From Parasediminibacterium sp051861445 (GTDB taxonomy: Bacteria > Bacteroidota > Bacteroidia > Chitinophagales > Chitinophagaceae): a stretch of 64,000 bases of DNA. The notes under the pieces were generated by a model. That model was not told the origin of the DNA and made no database searches. It saw only the letters and a program-made list of their open reading frames with translations. The first letter of the stretch is position 1. Every line of letters starts with the position of its first letter. A program made the position numbers and the translations under genes. The stretch is taken from contig JBHYCS010000009.1 in the NCBI GenBank assembly GCA_051861445.1, positions 62,001-126,000 of the forward strand, given 5' to 3'. Positions 45,982 through 54,029 of the stretch are shown piece by piece.

Positions 45982-46746
45982 ATGAACACTACAATTGCTA
46001 ACGATAAAAAAATTTATTTTTTATCAGACTTTCATTTAGGAGCACCAGACTACGAAAAAAGTAAGCAACGAGAAAAGAAAATAGTTCATTTTTTAAATAC
46101 CATTCAACCAACCGTTCAAGAATTATTTATAGTAGGAGACATGTTCGATTTTTGGTACGAATACAAAACAGCAGTACCAAAAGGATATACCAGAATTTTA
46201 GGAAAACTAGCCGAATTTACTGACGCAGGTATTCCAGTTCATTTTTTTGTGGGTAATCATGATATGTGGATGAGTGGTTATTTTGAAAAAGAACTCAATA
46301 TTCCTGTTTATTTTCATCCCAAAACATTTCAATACAATGGAAAACAATTTTATATTGGTCATGGTGATGGTTTAGGGCCAGGCGATAATGGATATAAATT
46401 TTTGAAAAAAGTATTTCGAAATCCAATTTGCCATTGGTTGTTTGGAATTATTCATCCAAATATTGGAATAGGTGTTGCCAATTATTTTAGCCGAGAAAGC
46501 AGAAAAAAAACAGGCATGAAAGATGAAGTGTTTATGGGTGAAGATAAAGAATGGCTAATGATTTATAGTAGAGAAATTCTACAACAACAGCACTTCGATT
46601 TCTTTGTTTTTGGACACAGACATTTGCCCCTGAACTTACAACTTGCACCCAATAGTAAATACATTAATTTAGGTGATTGGATTATTAATTTTACCTATGC
46701 CACTTTCGATGGCAATAATATGGAACTACACAAATGGCAAGAATAA
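45982..46746 (+). CDS. lpxH: UDP-2,3-diacylglucosamine diphosphatase (LpxH-type)
   Basis: 254 residues of the calcineurin-like metallophosphoesterase fold. The metal motifs are in order: SDFHLG, GDMFDFWYEY, GNHDMW, YIGHGDGLG and FGHRHLPL. The FDFWYEY segment is typical of LpxH/LpxI-like pyrophosphatases that form lipid X in lipid A synthesis. Peripheral inner-membrane location is expected from hydrophobic stretches in VFRNPICHWLFGIIH. It overlaps the next gene by 13 bp. Confidence 0.82.
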   Translation: MNTTIANDKKIYFLSDFHLGAPDYEKSKQREKKIVHFLNTIQPTVQELFIVGDMFDFWYEYKTAVPKGYTRILGKLAEFTDAGIPVHFFVGNHDMWMSGYFEKELNIPVYFHPKTFQYNGKQFYIGHGDGLGPGDNGYKFLKKVFRNPICHWLFGIIHPNIGIGVANYFSRESRKKTGMKDEVFMGEDKEWLMIYSREILQQQHFDFFVFGHRHLPLNLQLAPNSKYINLGDWIINFTYATFDGNNMELHKWQE

Positions 46747-47567
46747 TTGTTTTTTTAAGCATCTGTTTAATTTGTAAAACGCTACCAATAAAGGCTAGCT
46801 ATTTTACAGACACCACTCAAATACAGTTGCAACTTATTAAAACAATTGAAGGAAAATATTCGAATTTTTACATCGATAATTTAGGCAATCTTTTTTTGGT
46901 AACGCCAACACAACAAATTAAAAAGTACAGTATTAATTTAGATAGCGTTGGCATTTTTAACGATGTAAAAAGATTTGGAAACATGGATTTATTAGATGTT
47001 TCCAACCCATTAAAAGTATTGGTGTACTATAAAAACTTTGCCAATATTATTGTACTTGATAGGCAATTAAATAGTAGAAATACAATTTATTTACGCCAAC
47101 AAAATTTGTTTCAGGTAAGTACCATTGCTCAAAGCTATGATAACAATATTTGGATTTTTGATGAGGTAAATTATAGACTTAAAAAAATAGACGAAACAGG
47201 TAAACTTTTGTTCGAATCTGCTGATTTTAGATTTGTTTTCAATAATCAAACTGTTGCTCCAAATACAATTATTGACAATAACGGTTTTTTGTATTTGTAT
47301 CATCCCACACAAGGATTTATGGTGTTTGATTATTATGGAGCTTTTAAAACACAATATCCTTTATACAATTGGCAACATGTGCAAGTTGTAGACAATTGGT
47401 TATTGGGAAATGACGACAAATATTTTTACAGATACCAAAGTAAACAACAACAATTTAATGTTTTAAAGCCCAACATTAGTTTAAGTAATATTCAAAAGAT
47501 AGCATGGCTTCAAAAAAATTGTTATATGCTTACAGCAAAAGGCTTATTGATATACAAGCTGTTGTAA
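46734..47567 (+). CDS. Exported hypothetical protein, beta-propeller-like
   Basis: 277 residues. An N-terminal hydrophobic stretch (residues 4-20) ends near IKAS and looks like a signal peptide. The rest is repeats of short beta strands with aromatic and Asn/Asp turns (FYIDNLGNLFLV; NIWIFDEVNYRLKKIDETGKL; NGFLYLYHPTQGFMVFDYYG), which suggests a beta-propeller. No enzyme motif is seen. It overlaps lpxH by 13 bp and lies 9 bp before mscS, so the genes are translationally linked. In this clade similar genes follow lpxH, but the function is unknown to me. Confidence 0.7.
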   Translation: MARIIVFLSICLICKTLPIKASYFTDTTQIQLQLIKTIEGKYSNFYIDNLGNLFLVTPTQQIKKYSINLDSVGIFNDVKRFGNMDLLDVSNPLKVLVYYKNFANIIVLDRQLNSRNTIYLRQQNLFQVSTIAQSYDNNIWIFDEVNYRLKKIDETGKLLFESADFRFVFNNQTVAPNTIIDNNGFLYLYHPTQGFMVFDYYGAFKTQYPLYNWQHVQVVDNWLLGNDDKYFYRYQSKQQQFNVLKPNISLSNIQKIAWLQKNCYMLTAKGLLIYKLL

Positions 47568-47576
47568 ATTGCAGCC

Positions 47577-48668
47577 ATGTTTACATTTTTGCAAAAAGAA
47601 TTTTTTAATAATACTGTCGAAACGTATTTGTATGTATTATTTGCTGTGTTGCTTTCTATTTTCTTAAAACGGTTTTTATCGAGATATTTTGCCTCACTCT
47701 TGTACAGATTGGTGGCAAAAACCGGAAAATCGGTTCACAAAAAAGCATTTGTAGATTTAATTATTCCACCGCTAGAAATATTTTTATTACTCTTTATTTC
47801 GTTTGTAGCCTTAGAAAAATTAAACTATCCACAAAAGTTCAATATAAAAATTTATCGAGCTCATTTATTTGAAATAATTGATGCAATAGCCAACATGGCA
47901 TTAATTATTGTATTTATTTGGTTGTGCTTACGAATCATTGATTTTGTTGCTTTGATATTGGAAGAAAAAGCTAGCCAAACCAAAGACCAAACAGATAATC
48001 AACTTATTATTTTTTTTAAAGACTTTTTTAAAGCAATATTAATTATTGTAGGCGTGTTATTGGTATTGCGTTTTGCATTTAATAGAGATGTTGGCAATTT
48101 AATTACAGGCTTAAGCATTGCAGGTGCAGCCATTGCATTGGCTACAAAAGAAAGTTTAGAAAACCTAATTGCATCGTTCATTATATTTTTCGATAAACCA
48201 TTTTCTGTTGGAGATACTGTAAAGCTTAACAGCTTTAGCGGCTCTATCGAAAAAATTGGATTAAGAAGTACAAGAATAAGAACCGATGAAAAAACATTTA
48301 TTTCTGTACCCAATAAGCAAATGGTAGATAGTATTGTAGACAATATTAGTTTACGCACACAACGAAAAGGCTTAATACACTTAGAAATAGAATTATCAAC
48401 AAAAGCACACGAAATACAAACATTAATAACCGACATTCAAAAACTACTAGAACAAAAGCCAGATATTGAAAGCAGTACGGTTTTGTTAAAAGAAACGGGT
48501 AAAAACGCACACATTATTGAGGCAGATTATTTTACCAATATGTCACAATCTATCAACGATTTTAACGAATTAAAACAGCAAATAAACTTAGAGGTAATTG
48601 CTTTGTTAGAAACCAAAAGCATCAACTTTGCATCAGAAAGCAAAGAAATTGTAATTACTACCAAATAA
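47577..48668 (+). CDS. Small-conductance mechanosensitive channel (MscS family)
   Basis: 363 residues. Four to five transmembrane segments precede the pore helix NLITGLSIAGAAIALATKESLENLIASF, with the small-residue Gly/Ala pattern of MscS TM3. The cytoplasmic beta domain follows (FDKPFSVGDTVKLN, then GLRSTRIRTDEKTFISVPNKQM), and the C-terminal mixed domain runs to about residue 355. It releases solutes on osmotic downshift. It is in the ftsH-cupin operon, 9 bp after the previous gene and 7 bp before the cupin gene. Confidence 0.9.
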   Translation: MFTFLQKEFFNNTVETYLYVLFAVLLSIFLKRFLSRYFASLLYRLVAKTGKSVHKKAFVDLIIPPLEIFLLLFISFVALEKLNYPQKFNIKIYRAHLFEIIDAIANMALIIVFIWLCLRIIDFVALILEEKASQTKDQTDNQLIIFFKDFFKAILIIVGVLLVLRFAFNRDVGNLITGLSIAGAAIALATKESLENLIASFIIFFDKPFSVGDTVKLNSFSGSIEKIGLRSTRIRTDEKTFISVPNKQMVDSIVDNISLRTQRKGLIHLEIELSTKAHEIQTLITDIQKLLEQKPDIESSTVLLKETGKNAHIIEADYFTNMSQSINDFNELKQQINLEVIALLETKSINFASESKEIVITTK

Positions 48669-48675
48669 AAAAAAC

Positions 48676-49020
48676 ATGTCTGTAATAGATATTCAAAGCA
48701 TTGTACCCATAGAAATTGTAACTGGTTATTTTGCAAAGTTTGTACACACAAAAGAAATGACCATTAATTTCTTAGATGTAACAGCAGGAAGCACCATTCC
48801 TTTGCACCAACATGTACATGAACAAGTAAGTTTGGTAATTGAGGGAAATTTTACAATGATGATGAATGGAGAAAAACATGAATTAATACCAGGAAAAGTA
48901 TTGGTAATTCCATCGAATGTGCCACATGAAGGAATTGCAAATACCAATTGCAAACTCATGGATATTTTTTGCCCTGTTAGAGAAGATTATTTAGCAAAAT
49001 CATTAGCAATTAGTCAATAA
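48676..49020 (+). CDS. Cupin-domain protein
   Basis: 114 residues forming a single cupin barrel. Motif 1 is IPLHQHVHEQVSLVIEG (three potential His/Gln ligands and Glu), motif 2 is PGKVLVIPSNVPHEG. A divalent metal site with His residues is likely. Substrate unknown. It is the last gene of the run from rsfS, and a strong terminator abuts its stop codon. Confidence 0.85.
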   Translation: MSVIDIQSIVPIEIVTGYFAKFVHTKEMTINFLDVTAGSTIPLHQHVHEQVSLVIEGNFTMMMNGEKHELIPGKVLVIPSNVPHEGIANTNCKLMDIFCPVREDYLAKSLAISQ

Positions 49021-49050
49021 AAAAACGGCGTAATTTTTTACGCCGTTTTT
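49021..49050. terminator. Terminator at the end of the ftsH-cupin operon
   Basis: A 13-bp perfect inverted repeat (49021-49033, 49038-49050) with A and T runs begins directly after the cupin stop. It also serves the convergent M28 peptidase gene. Confidence 0.9.
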
Positions 49051-49070
49051 TATGTTTATTCAATTCAAAA

Positions 49071-50609
49071 CTATCTTGGAGGAATATTCAATGGAATATT
49101 GCGTTTAAGCATTTCATTTTTATTGGCAATTGCCCAAGCCGTATTAAAAATAAAACGAACTCTCTTTTCCATTAATTCAAAGTTTATTTTTTCAACCGTA
49201 TCTGTTGCTCTATGATAATCTGCATGAACACCATCAAAGTAAAAAATAATAGGAACGCCCATTTTTGCAAAATTGTAATGATCGCTTCTATAATAAAAAC
49301 GGTTCGGATCGTTTAAATCGTTAAACCTTCTATCTAACTCCATTTTAGCAGTAAGGTTTACACTATCTGTAATCGGTGCTAAATCGGTGCTAATTTTATC
49401 GTCTCCAATTACATATACATAATTACTTGTATCGCCTTTATATTTTGGATCTGTTCTTCCAACCATATCTGTATTTAGGTTAACGGTTGTTTTTGCCAAC
49501 GGAAACAATGGATTTTCAACATAATATTGAGAACCCCATAAACCTTTTTCTTCACCACTTACCGTCATAAATACGATGCTACGTCTTGGTCCTTTCCCTT
49601 TTTTCTTAGCGGCTACAAATGCTTCTGCCATTTCAATAACACTAACTGTTCCACTTCCATCATCATCAGCACCATAATAAATAATGCTATCTCTTTTACC
49701 TAAATGATCGTAGTGTGCTGTTAGCACAACGTATTCATCTTTTTTATCTGTGCCCTCTAATAAACCACAGACATTACTGCTTTCTAATTCGTTGGTAAAT
49801 TTGGTTAATACTACTTTGGTTTCGGCAAAATAGGTGGTTTTTAAAACATCTTTCCAGGCATCCATAGGTACGGTGCTTGTTCTTCCAATAAGTGCAGAAG
49901 CTACTTCTTCAGAAATTGTGCCCATAAAAAAGTTGCTAGCATCGGGCTTTTTTAAATACATATTTCCTTTTACAGCAGTAGGAATTTTTCTTGGAAAATC
50001 TTTTGTAATTACCAACAAACCTGCAGCACCTTTACTTCTTAAATAATTCATTTTAGTAAGTGTAGCATTGGCTCCACCCATTCTTGGATTGGCATTTGGA
50101 GAAGGTTTATATTCTTTAGGAGCACCTTCAATTACCACTACAACTTTTCCTTTCACATCTAATCCTGCAAAATCATTTAAATTGGCTTTTTCATCTACCA
50201 AACCATATCCTGCAAAAACGATGTTTTGAATGGTAATATTGATAGAATTACTTGCTTGTAATTGAAAATTAAAATCTTTATCCCAAACAAAAGATTTTCC
50301 ATTTACAGATAATTTTTTCTCTATCAAATCATCTTGATAAACAGGATATTGTTGTTGATAGCTTTCGCCATTAGCTGGTTTTAGTCCTAGTTTTTTAAAC
50401 TGTTGTTCAATATAAGCAGCAGCTTTTTTTTGACCCGGGGTTGCTGTTTCTCTTCCCTCCATTTCTGCACTTGCAACAATGGTTAATTTTTGTTTTAATT
50501 CTTTACCAGTTATGGTGTTAGAAAATGCAGCAGCATCTTCACTTTTTTGAGCATTTACAACCATTATCGATACAAAAATGGGTGTAAGCAGCAGCAGCTT
50601 TTTTTTCAT
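49071..50609 (-). CDS. Exported M28-family zinc aminopeptidase with PA domain
   Basis: 512 residues with a signal peptide ending at VVNAQK. A protease-associated (PA) insert occupies about residues 120-250 (VFAGYGLVDEKANLNDFAGLDVKGKVVVV; here read in parts). The M28 site is complete: His in TAHYDHLG, bridging Asp in ADDDGSG, the catalytic pair GEEKGLWGS, Asp in NTDMVGR and His in RSDHYNFAKMGVP. It probably trims peptides in the periplasm or outside the cell. Convergent with the cupin operon; 214 bp separate it from the divergent parA. Confidence 0.88.
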   Translation of the reverse strand: MKKKLLLLTPIFVSIMVVNAQKSEDAAAFSNTITGKELKQKLTIVASAEMEGRETATPGQKKAAAYIEQQFKKLGLKPANGESYQQQYPVYQDDLIEKKLSVNGKSFVWDKDFNFQLQASNSINITIQNIVFAGYGLVDEKANLNDFAGLDVKGKVVVVIEGAPKEYKPSPNANPRMGGANATLTKMNYLRSKGAAGLLVITKDFPRKIPTAVKGNMYLKKPDASNFFMGTISEEVASALIGRTSTVPMDAWKDVLKTTYFAETKVVLTKFTNELESSNVCGLLEGTDKKDEYVVLTAHYDHLGKRDSIIYYGADDDGSGTVSVIEMAEAFVAAKKKGKGPRRSIVFMTVSGEEKGLWGSQYYVENPLFPLAKTTVNLNTDMVGRTDPKYKGDTSNYVYVIGDDKISTDLAPITDSVNLTAKMELDRRFNDLNDPNRFYYRSDHYNFAKMGVPIIFYFDGVHADYHRATDTVEKINFELMEKRVRFIFNTAWAIANKNEMLKRNIPLNIPPR

Positions 50610-50823
50610 GCATGTGTGTTTTTAAGCGTTCTTAAATTCATTGGTTTTTTACCAAGCCGAAACGAAAGATAGTGAGTTGCAATTGTTTATAAACGCAATT
50701 ATTGGATGAATGGAATAAAAAATACCATTTTGTAATGAACGCCCTCATCTATAAAAAAATTCATTACCTTGTATTGTTCATGTTTTTTCATTTTTCAACC
50801 AATTCTTTTTGTACATTTATTTT

Positions 50824-51564
50824 ATGGTAACAATAGCATTTTACAACTTAAAAGGCGGTGTTGGCAAAACAGCCTCATCTATTAACCTAGCTTATTTAGC
50901 AGCAGCAGGTGGTTATAAAACATTGTTATGGGATGTTGATCCACAGGGCTCATCCTCTTTTTTTTTAGGTGCTACAGCCACCACAAAAAATGAAGCGAAA
51001 AAGCTCATTAACAACGAAATAGATTTGGCATCTACTATTCAACCATCGGCTTATGAAAATTTGTTTGTAATTCCATCTGATTTATCGGCAAGAAATGCAG
51101 ATGTATTGTTGAATGATTTAAAACAATCGAAAAAACGTTTTGCAGCTTTATTGTCGCCATTAAAAAAAGAATACGATTTAATAATTATTGATTGTCCACC
51201 AGGTATTTCATTAATACATGATAATATTTTTCAAGCAGCCGATTGGGTTTTAATGCCCAATATTCCAACCACACTTTCTATCCGATCATACGAAACAGTA
51301 ACAGGTTATTTCGATGAAAACAAATTAGATAAAAGCAAAATAAAATGCTTTTTTAGTATGGTAGATCATCGAAAAAATTTGCACCACGAAACCATGGCTA
51401 GTTTTTATAAAGACAAAGTATTTTTTAAAAATTACATTCCTTATTTAAGCGATGTTGAAAAAATGGGCGTACATGAAGCCCCATTAGAAACTTATGCAGC
51501 AGGAAGTTATGCAGCACAATGCTATAAAGAATTGTGGAAAGAAATAAAGAAAACTTGCTTGTAA
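50824..51564 (+). CDS. Orphan ParA/Soj-family ATPase
   Basis: 246 residues from the ATG at 50824; the frame extends to a TTG at 50809. The deviant Walker A motif KGGVGKT is at residues 10-16 with the signature Lys, followed by LLWDVDPQGSSSFFLG and LIIIDCPPGIS (Walker B). It is a ParA-type dimerising ATPase. No parB follows, and the next gene is an esterase, so it is likely an orphan that positions a protein or complex rather than the chromosome. The parS pair is 20 kb away. Confidence 0.85.
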   Translation: MVTIAFYNLKGGVGKTASSINLAYLAAAGGYKTLLWDVDPQGSSSFFLGATATTKNEAKKLINNEIDLASTIQPSAYENLFVIPSDLSARNADVLLNDLKQSKKRFAALLSPLKKEYDLIIIDCPPGISLIHDNIFQAADWVLMPNIPTTLSIRSYETVTGYFDENKLDKSKIKCFFSMVDHRKNLHHETMASFYKDKVFFKNYIPYLSDVEKMGVHEAPLETYAAGSYAAQCYKELWKEIKKTCL

Positions 51565-51614
51565 AAAAAGCGTTGTTGTTAAATAAATTTACCTAAACTA
51601 CCCTACTACTAAAC

Positions 51615-52346
51615 ATGCACAAATACACCACATCTTGGTATAGTCCATCTTTAAATAAAGAAATGCCCATTGCTACTTATGGTTATTTTGGATTTTGTTT
51701 GTTATTAATACCCACAGCAGCAGCAGATTATTTAGAATACGAACGCTTTCAACTAATTCAAGCTTTAGAGCCCTATATAAATGCAGGAAAACTTAAGGTT
51801 TATAGTATTGATAGCATGAACAAAGAAAGTTGGATGAATAATGAAATGATTCCAGCACATAAAGCAATACGGCACAATCAATTTAATCAATATGTGTATG
51901 AAGAAGTAATTCCATACATCAGAAATCAATCTGGTCAAAACACATTTGTATATACTTGTGGTGCTTCTTTCGGTGCATTACATGCTATGAATTTATTTTT
52001 AAAACGACCAGACATGATTAATGGCGTAATTAGTATGAGTGGTGTGTATAACTTAGCAGAATATACCAAAGGTTTTTGGGACGATCAGGTTTATTTAAAT
52101 AGTCCGTTTCATTATATTCCCAATTTAACCGATAGTTGGTATATCGAAAAAATAAAAGCCAGTCATCATATTCATATTTATACAGGAAGTGGCGATCATG
52201 AAGATCCAGAAGCCAATAGAAAATTTTCTCAAATATTGTGGGATAAAGGCATTTGGCACGACTTAAGCGTTTGGGGCAACGATGTAAAACACGATTGGCC
52301 AACATGGCGTAAAATGTTACCTTTTATTATTGAGAATAAGTTTTAG
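51615..52346 (+). CDS. Putative esterase (alpha/beta-hydrolase, esterase D-like)
   Basis: 243 residues. The nucleophile elbow is CGASFGALHAMN (G-x-S-x-G). The acid and base are likely in GSGDHEDPEANRKF and VKHDWPTWRKM, the last giving the catalytic His. The layout matches the bacterial esterase family that includes enterochelin esterase-like and S-formylglutathione hydrolase-like proteins. No signal peptide, so cytoplasmic. The substrate is unknown. It starts 50 bp after parA on the same strand. Confidence 0.8.
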   Translation: MHKYTTSWYSPSLNKEMPIATYGYFGFCLLLIPTAAADYLEYERFQLIQALEPYINAGKLKVYSIDSMNKESWMNNEMIPAHKAIRHNQFNQYVYEEVIPYIRNQSGQNTFVYTCGASFGALHAMNLFLKRPDMINGVISMSGVYNLAEYTKGFWDDQVYLNSPFHYIPNLTDSWYIEKIKASHHIHIYTGSGDHEDPEANRKFSQILWDKGIWHDLSVWGNDVKHDWPTWRKMLPFIIENKF

Positions 52347-52363
52347 AAAAAAGTTTATTATAT

Positions 52364-52390
52364 AATGCCCTTTACAAAACAAAGGGCATT
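52364..52390 (+). terminator. Stem-loop after the esterase gene
   Basis: A 10-bp perfect inverted repeat (52364-52373, 52381-52390) with a 7-nt loop lies 18 bp after the stop. A short mixed T tract follows. Confidence 0.5.
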
Positions 52391-52420
52391 GTTGTGTACA
52401 TACAATAAATAACATTTAAC

Positions 52421-53065
52421 ATGGCTGCACCGAATAAAAACGAATTATTCCCATTACCACATTACAATAGATTGTGTTTCTTAAAAAACAAAATTCAAAA
52501 TCCCAACATTATTGTTGGAGATTATACTTATTACGATGATTTTGAAGATGTAAATAATTTCGAAAAAAACGTAAAATACCATTTCGATTTTATAGGCGAT
52601 AAACTAATCATTGGTAAGTTTTGTATGATAGCATCGAATGTTCAATTTATAATGAATGGTGCTAATCATCTAACAAATGCGGTAAGCACTTACCCTTTTG
52701 CCATTTTTGGCAATGATTGGAAACATGCTATGGATGGAAAAACATATCCAAACAAACAAGATACAATTATAGGTAACGATGTTTGGATAGGTTATAATGC
52801 TACCATTATGCCAGGTATAAAAATAGGTGATGGAGCTATTATAGCAACCAATGCTACAGTTACAAAAAATGTAGAACCATACAGTATTGTTGCTGGAAAT
52901 CCTGCTACTTGTATTCGAAAAAGATTTTCTGATGCCGATATAGAATGGTTATTACAACTACAATGGTGGAATTGGGAAGAAGAAAAAATTTCCAAATATG
53001 TGCATTTATTAACCGATCAAAATGTACAAAATTTAAAACTTGCAGTTGAACAAAACCTGATATAA
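52421..53065 (+). CDS. CatB/Vat-type O-acetyltransferase
   Basis: 214 residues of the xenobiotic acetyltransferase group with a left-handed beta-helix of hexapeptide repeats. Visible are IGKFCMIASNVQFIMNGANH with the catalytic His (GANHLTN), STYPFAIFG, and the repeat VWIGYNATIMPGIKIGDGAI followed by VEPYSIVAGNPA. The family includes chloramphenicol (CatB) and streptogramin A (Vat) acetyltransferases, but chromosomal members often have no resistance role. Acceptor unknown; acetyl-CoA is the donor. Confidence 0.87.
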   Translation: MAAPNKNELFPLPHYNRLCFLKNKIQNPNIIVGDYTYYDDFEDVNNFEKNVKYHFDFIGDKLIIGKFCMIASNVQFIMNGANHLTNAVSTYPFAIFGNDWKHAMDGKTYPNKQDTIIGNDVWIGYNATIMPGIKIGDGAIIATNATVTKNVEPYSIVAGNPATCIRKRFSDADIEWLLQLQWWNWEEEKISKYVHLLTDQNVQNLKLAVEQNLI

Positions 53066-53177
53066 ATAGTTAAAATTGAATTATATCTCCAAGAGAAAAA
53101 CCAAAAAACAGTTAATTCGTAACCAAACAATACATTTATACAGATTGTAACTTAATATTACACACAATTTTTTCTCA

Positions 53178-53951
53178 TTGAATACACTTGTACGCAAAAT
53201 TTGCTGTTCTATTGTACTGCTAACTGTTTTTTTTACAGTAAAAGCCCAGCAATTTGTAACCGTTAGTGGCACTGTATACGATGTAACTGCAAGAAACCCC
53301 TTAGAAGCTGTGGCTGTTCTTAGTACATCTGGAAGAGGCACCATTACCGATTCTTTAGGTAGATATAGCCTTACTGTTTTAGCAAAAGATTCTATTTGGT
53401 TTTCACTGATTAATAAATCTACAAGAAAATATGCTGTTGATACCATTACCAACTTAAGCGGTTTTGATGTAAGCGTTCACGTAAAAGCTGCAGAATTGCC
53501 AACGGTAACAGTAAGAAATAGCAATTACAGACAAGATTCTATTCAAAACAGAAAAGATTACCAGAAATACTTCGATTTTCAAAAACCTGGCATAAAACTC
53601 AGTAGGTCTAACACCTTTAATCCTTCAGGTGGTGTAACAGTAGGTTTAGATTTAAACGAGTTTATAAATATGTTTCGTTTTCGTAGAAACAGAAATTTAC
53701 AATTTTTACAAGATCGACTCATTCAGCAAGAACACGATAAATACATCAACTTTAGATTTAATAAAGTATTTGTAAAAAAAATTACAAAATTGCAAAGTCC
53801 AGAATTGGATAGTTTTATGAAATATTATAGACCCGATTATGAATTCTTAACATCGGTAAACGAATTAGAATTGGGCGTATATATTCAAGAATGTTTTAAA
53901 ATGTATAAATCTAAGCGTTATAAAGGAAGTTTAAGACGGAGAGATGATTAA
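53178..53951 (+). CDS. Exported carboxypeptidase-regulatory-like domain protein
   Basis: 257 residues. The likely start is a TTG at 53178, directly before a signal peptide that ends in TVKAQQF. Residues about 25-105 form a carboxypeptidase D regulatory-like (transthyretin-like) domain: VSGTVYDVTARNPLEAVAV, GRGTITDSLGRYSLTV. The remaining 150 residues are charged and helical (LNEFINMFRFRRNRNLQFLQD) with no recognised domain. This type of small cell-surface protein is frequent in Chitinophagia. It lies 78 bp upstream of the MG2/plug protein and both may be co-expressed. Confidence 0.72.
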   Translation: MNTLVRKICCSIVLLTVFFTVKAQQFVTVSGTVYDVTARNPLEAVAVLSTSGRGTITDSLGRYSLTVLAKDSIWFSLINKSTRKYAVDTITNLSGFDVSVHVKAAELPTVTVRNSNYRQDSIQNRKDYQKYFDFQKPGIKLSRSNTFNPSGGVTVGLDLNEFINMFRFRRNRNLQFLQDRLIQQEHDKYINFRFNKVFVKKITKLQSPELDSFMKYYRPDYEFLTSVNELELGVYIQECFKMYKSKRYKGSLRRRDD

Positions 53952-54029
53952 ACAATTCTTTTCACCGAATAAAATACTGAATAATAGCTTTAATTAATAC
54001 ATTCGTAAAGAAAATAATAAGATAAATTT

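Noticed and set aside
50824..51564. ParA gene as evidence for an integrated plasmid
   Set aside because: No replication, mobilisation or toxin-antitoxin genes are near it, and composition and neighbours look chromosomal.
52421..53065. O-acetyltransferase as an antibiotic-resistance gene
   Set aside because: The family is broad, there is no mobile context, and the key substrate residues cannot be judged by eye.
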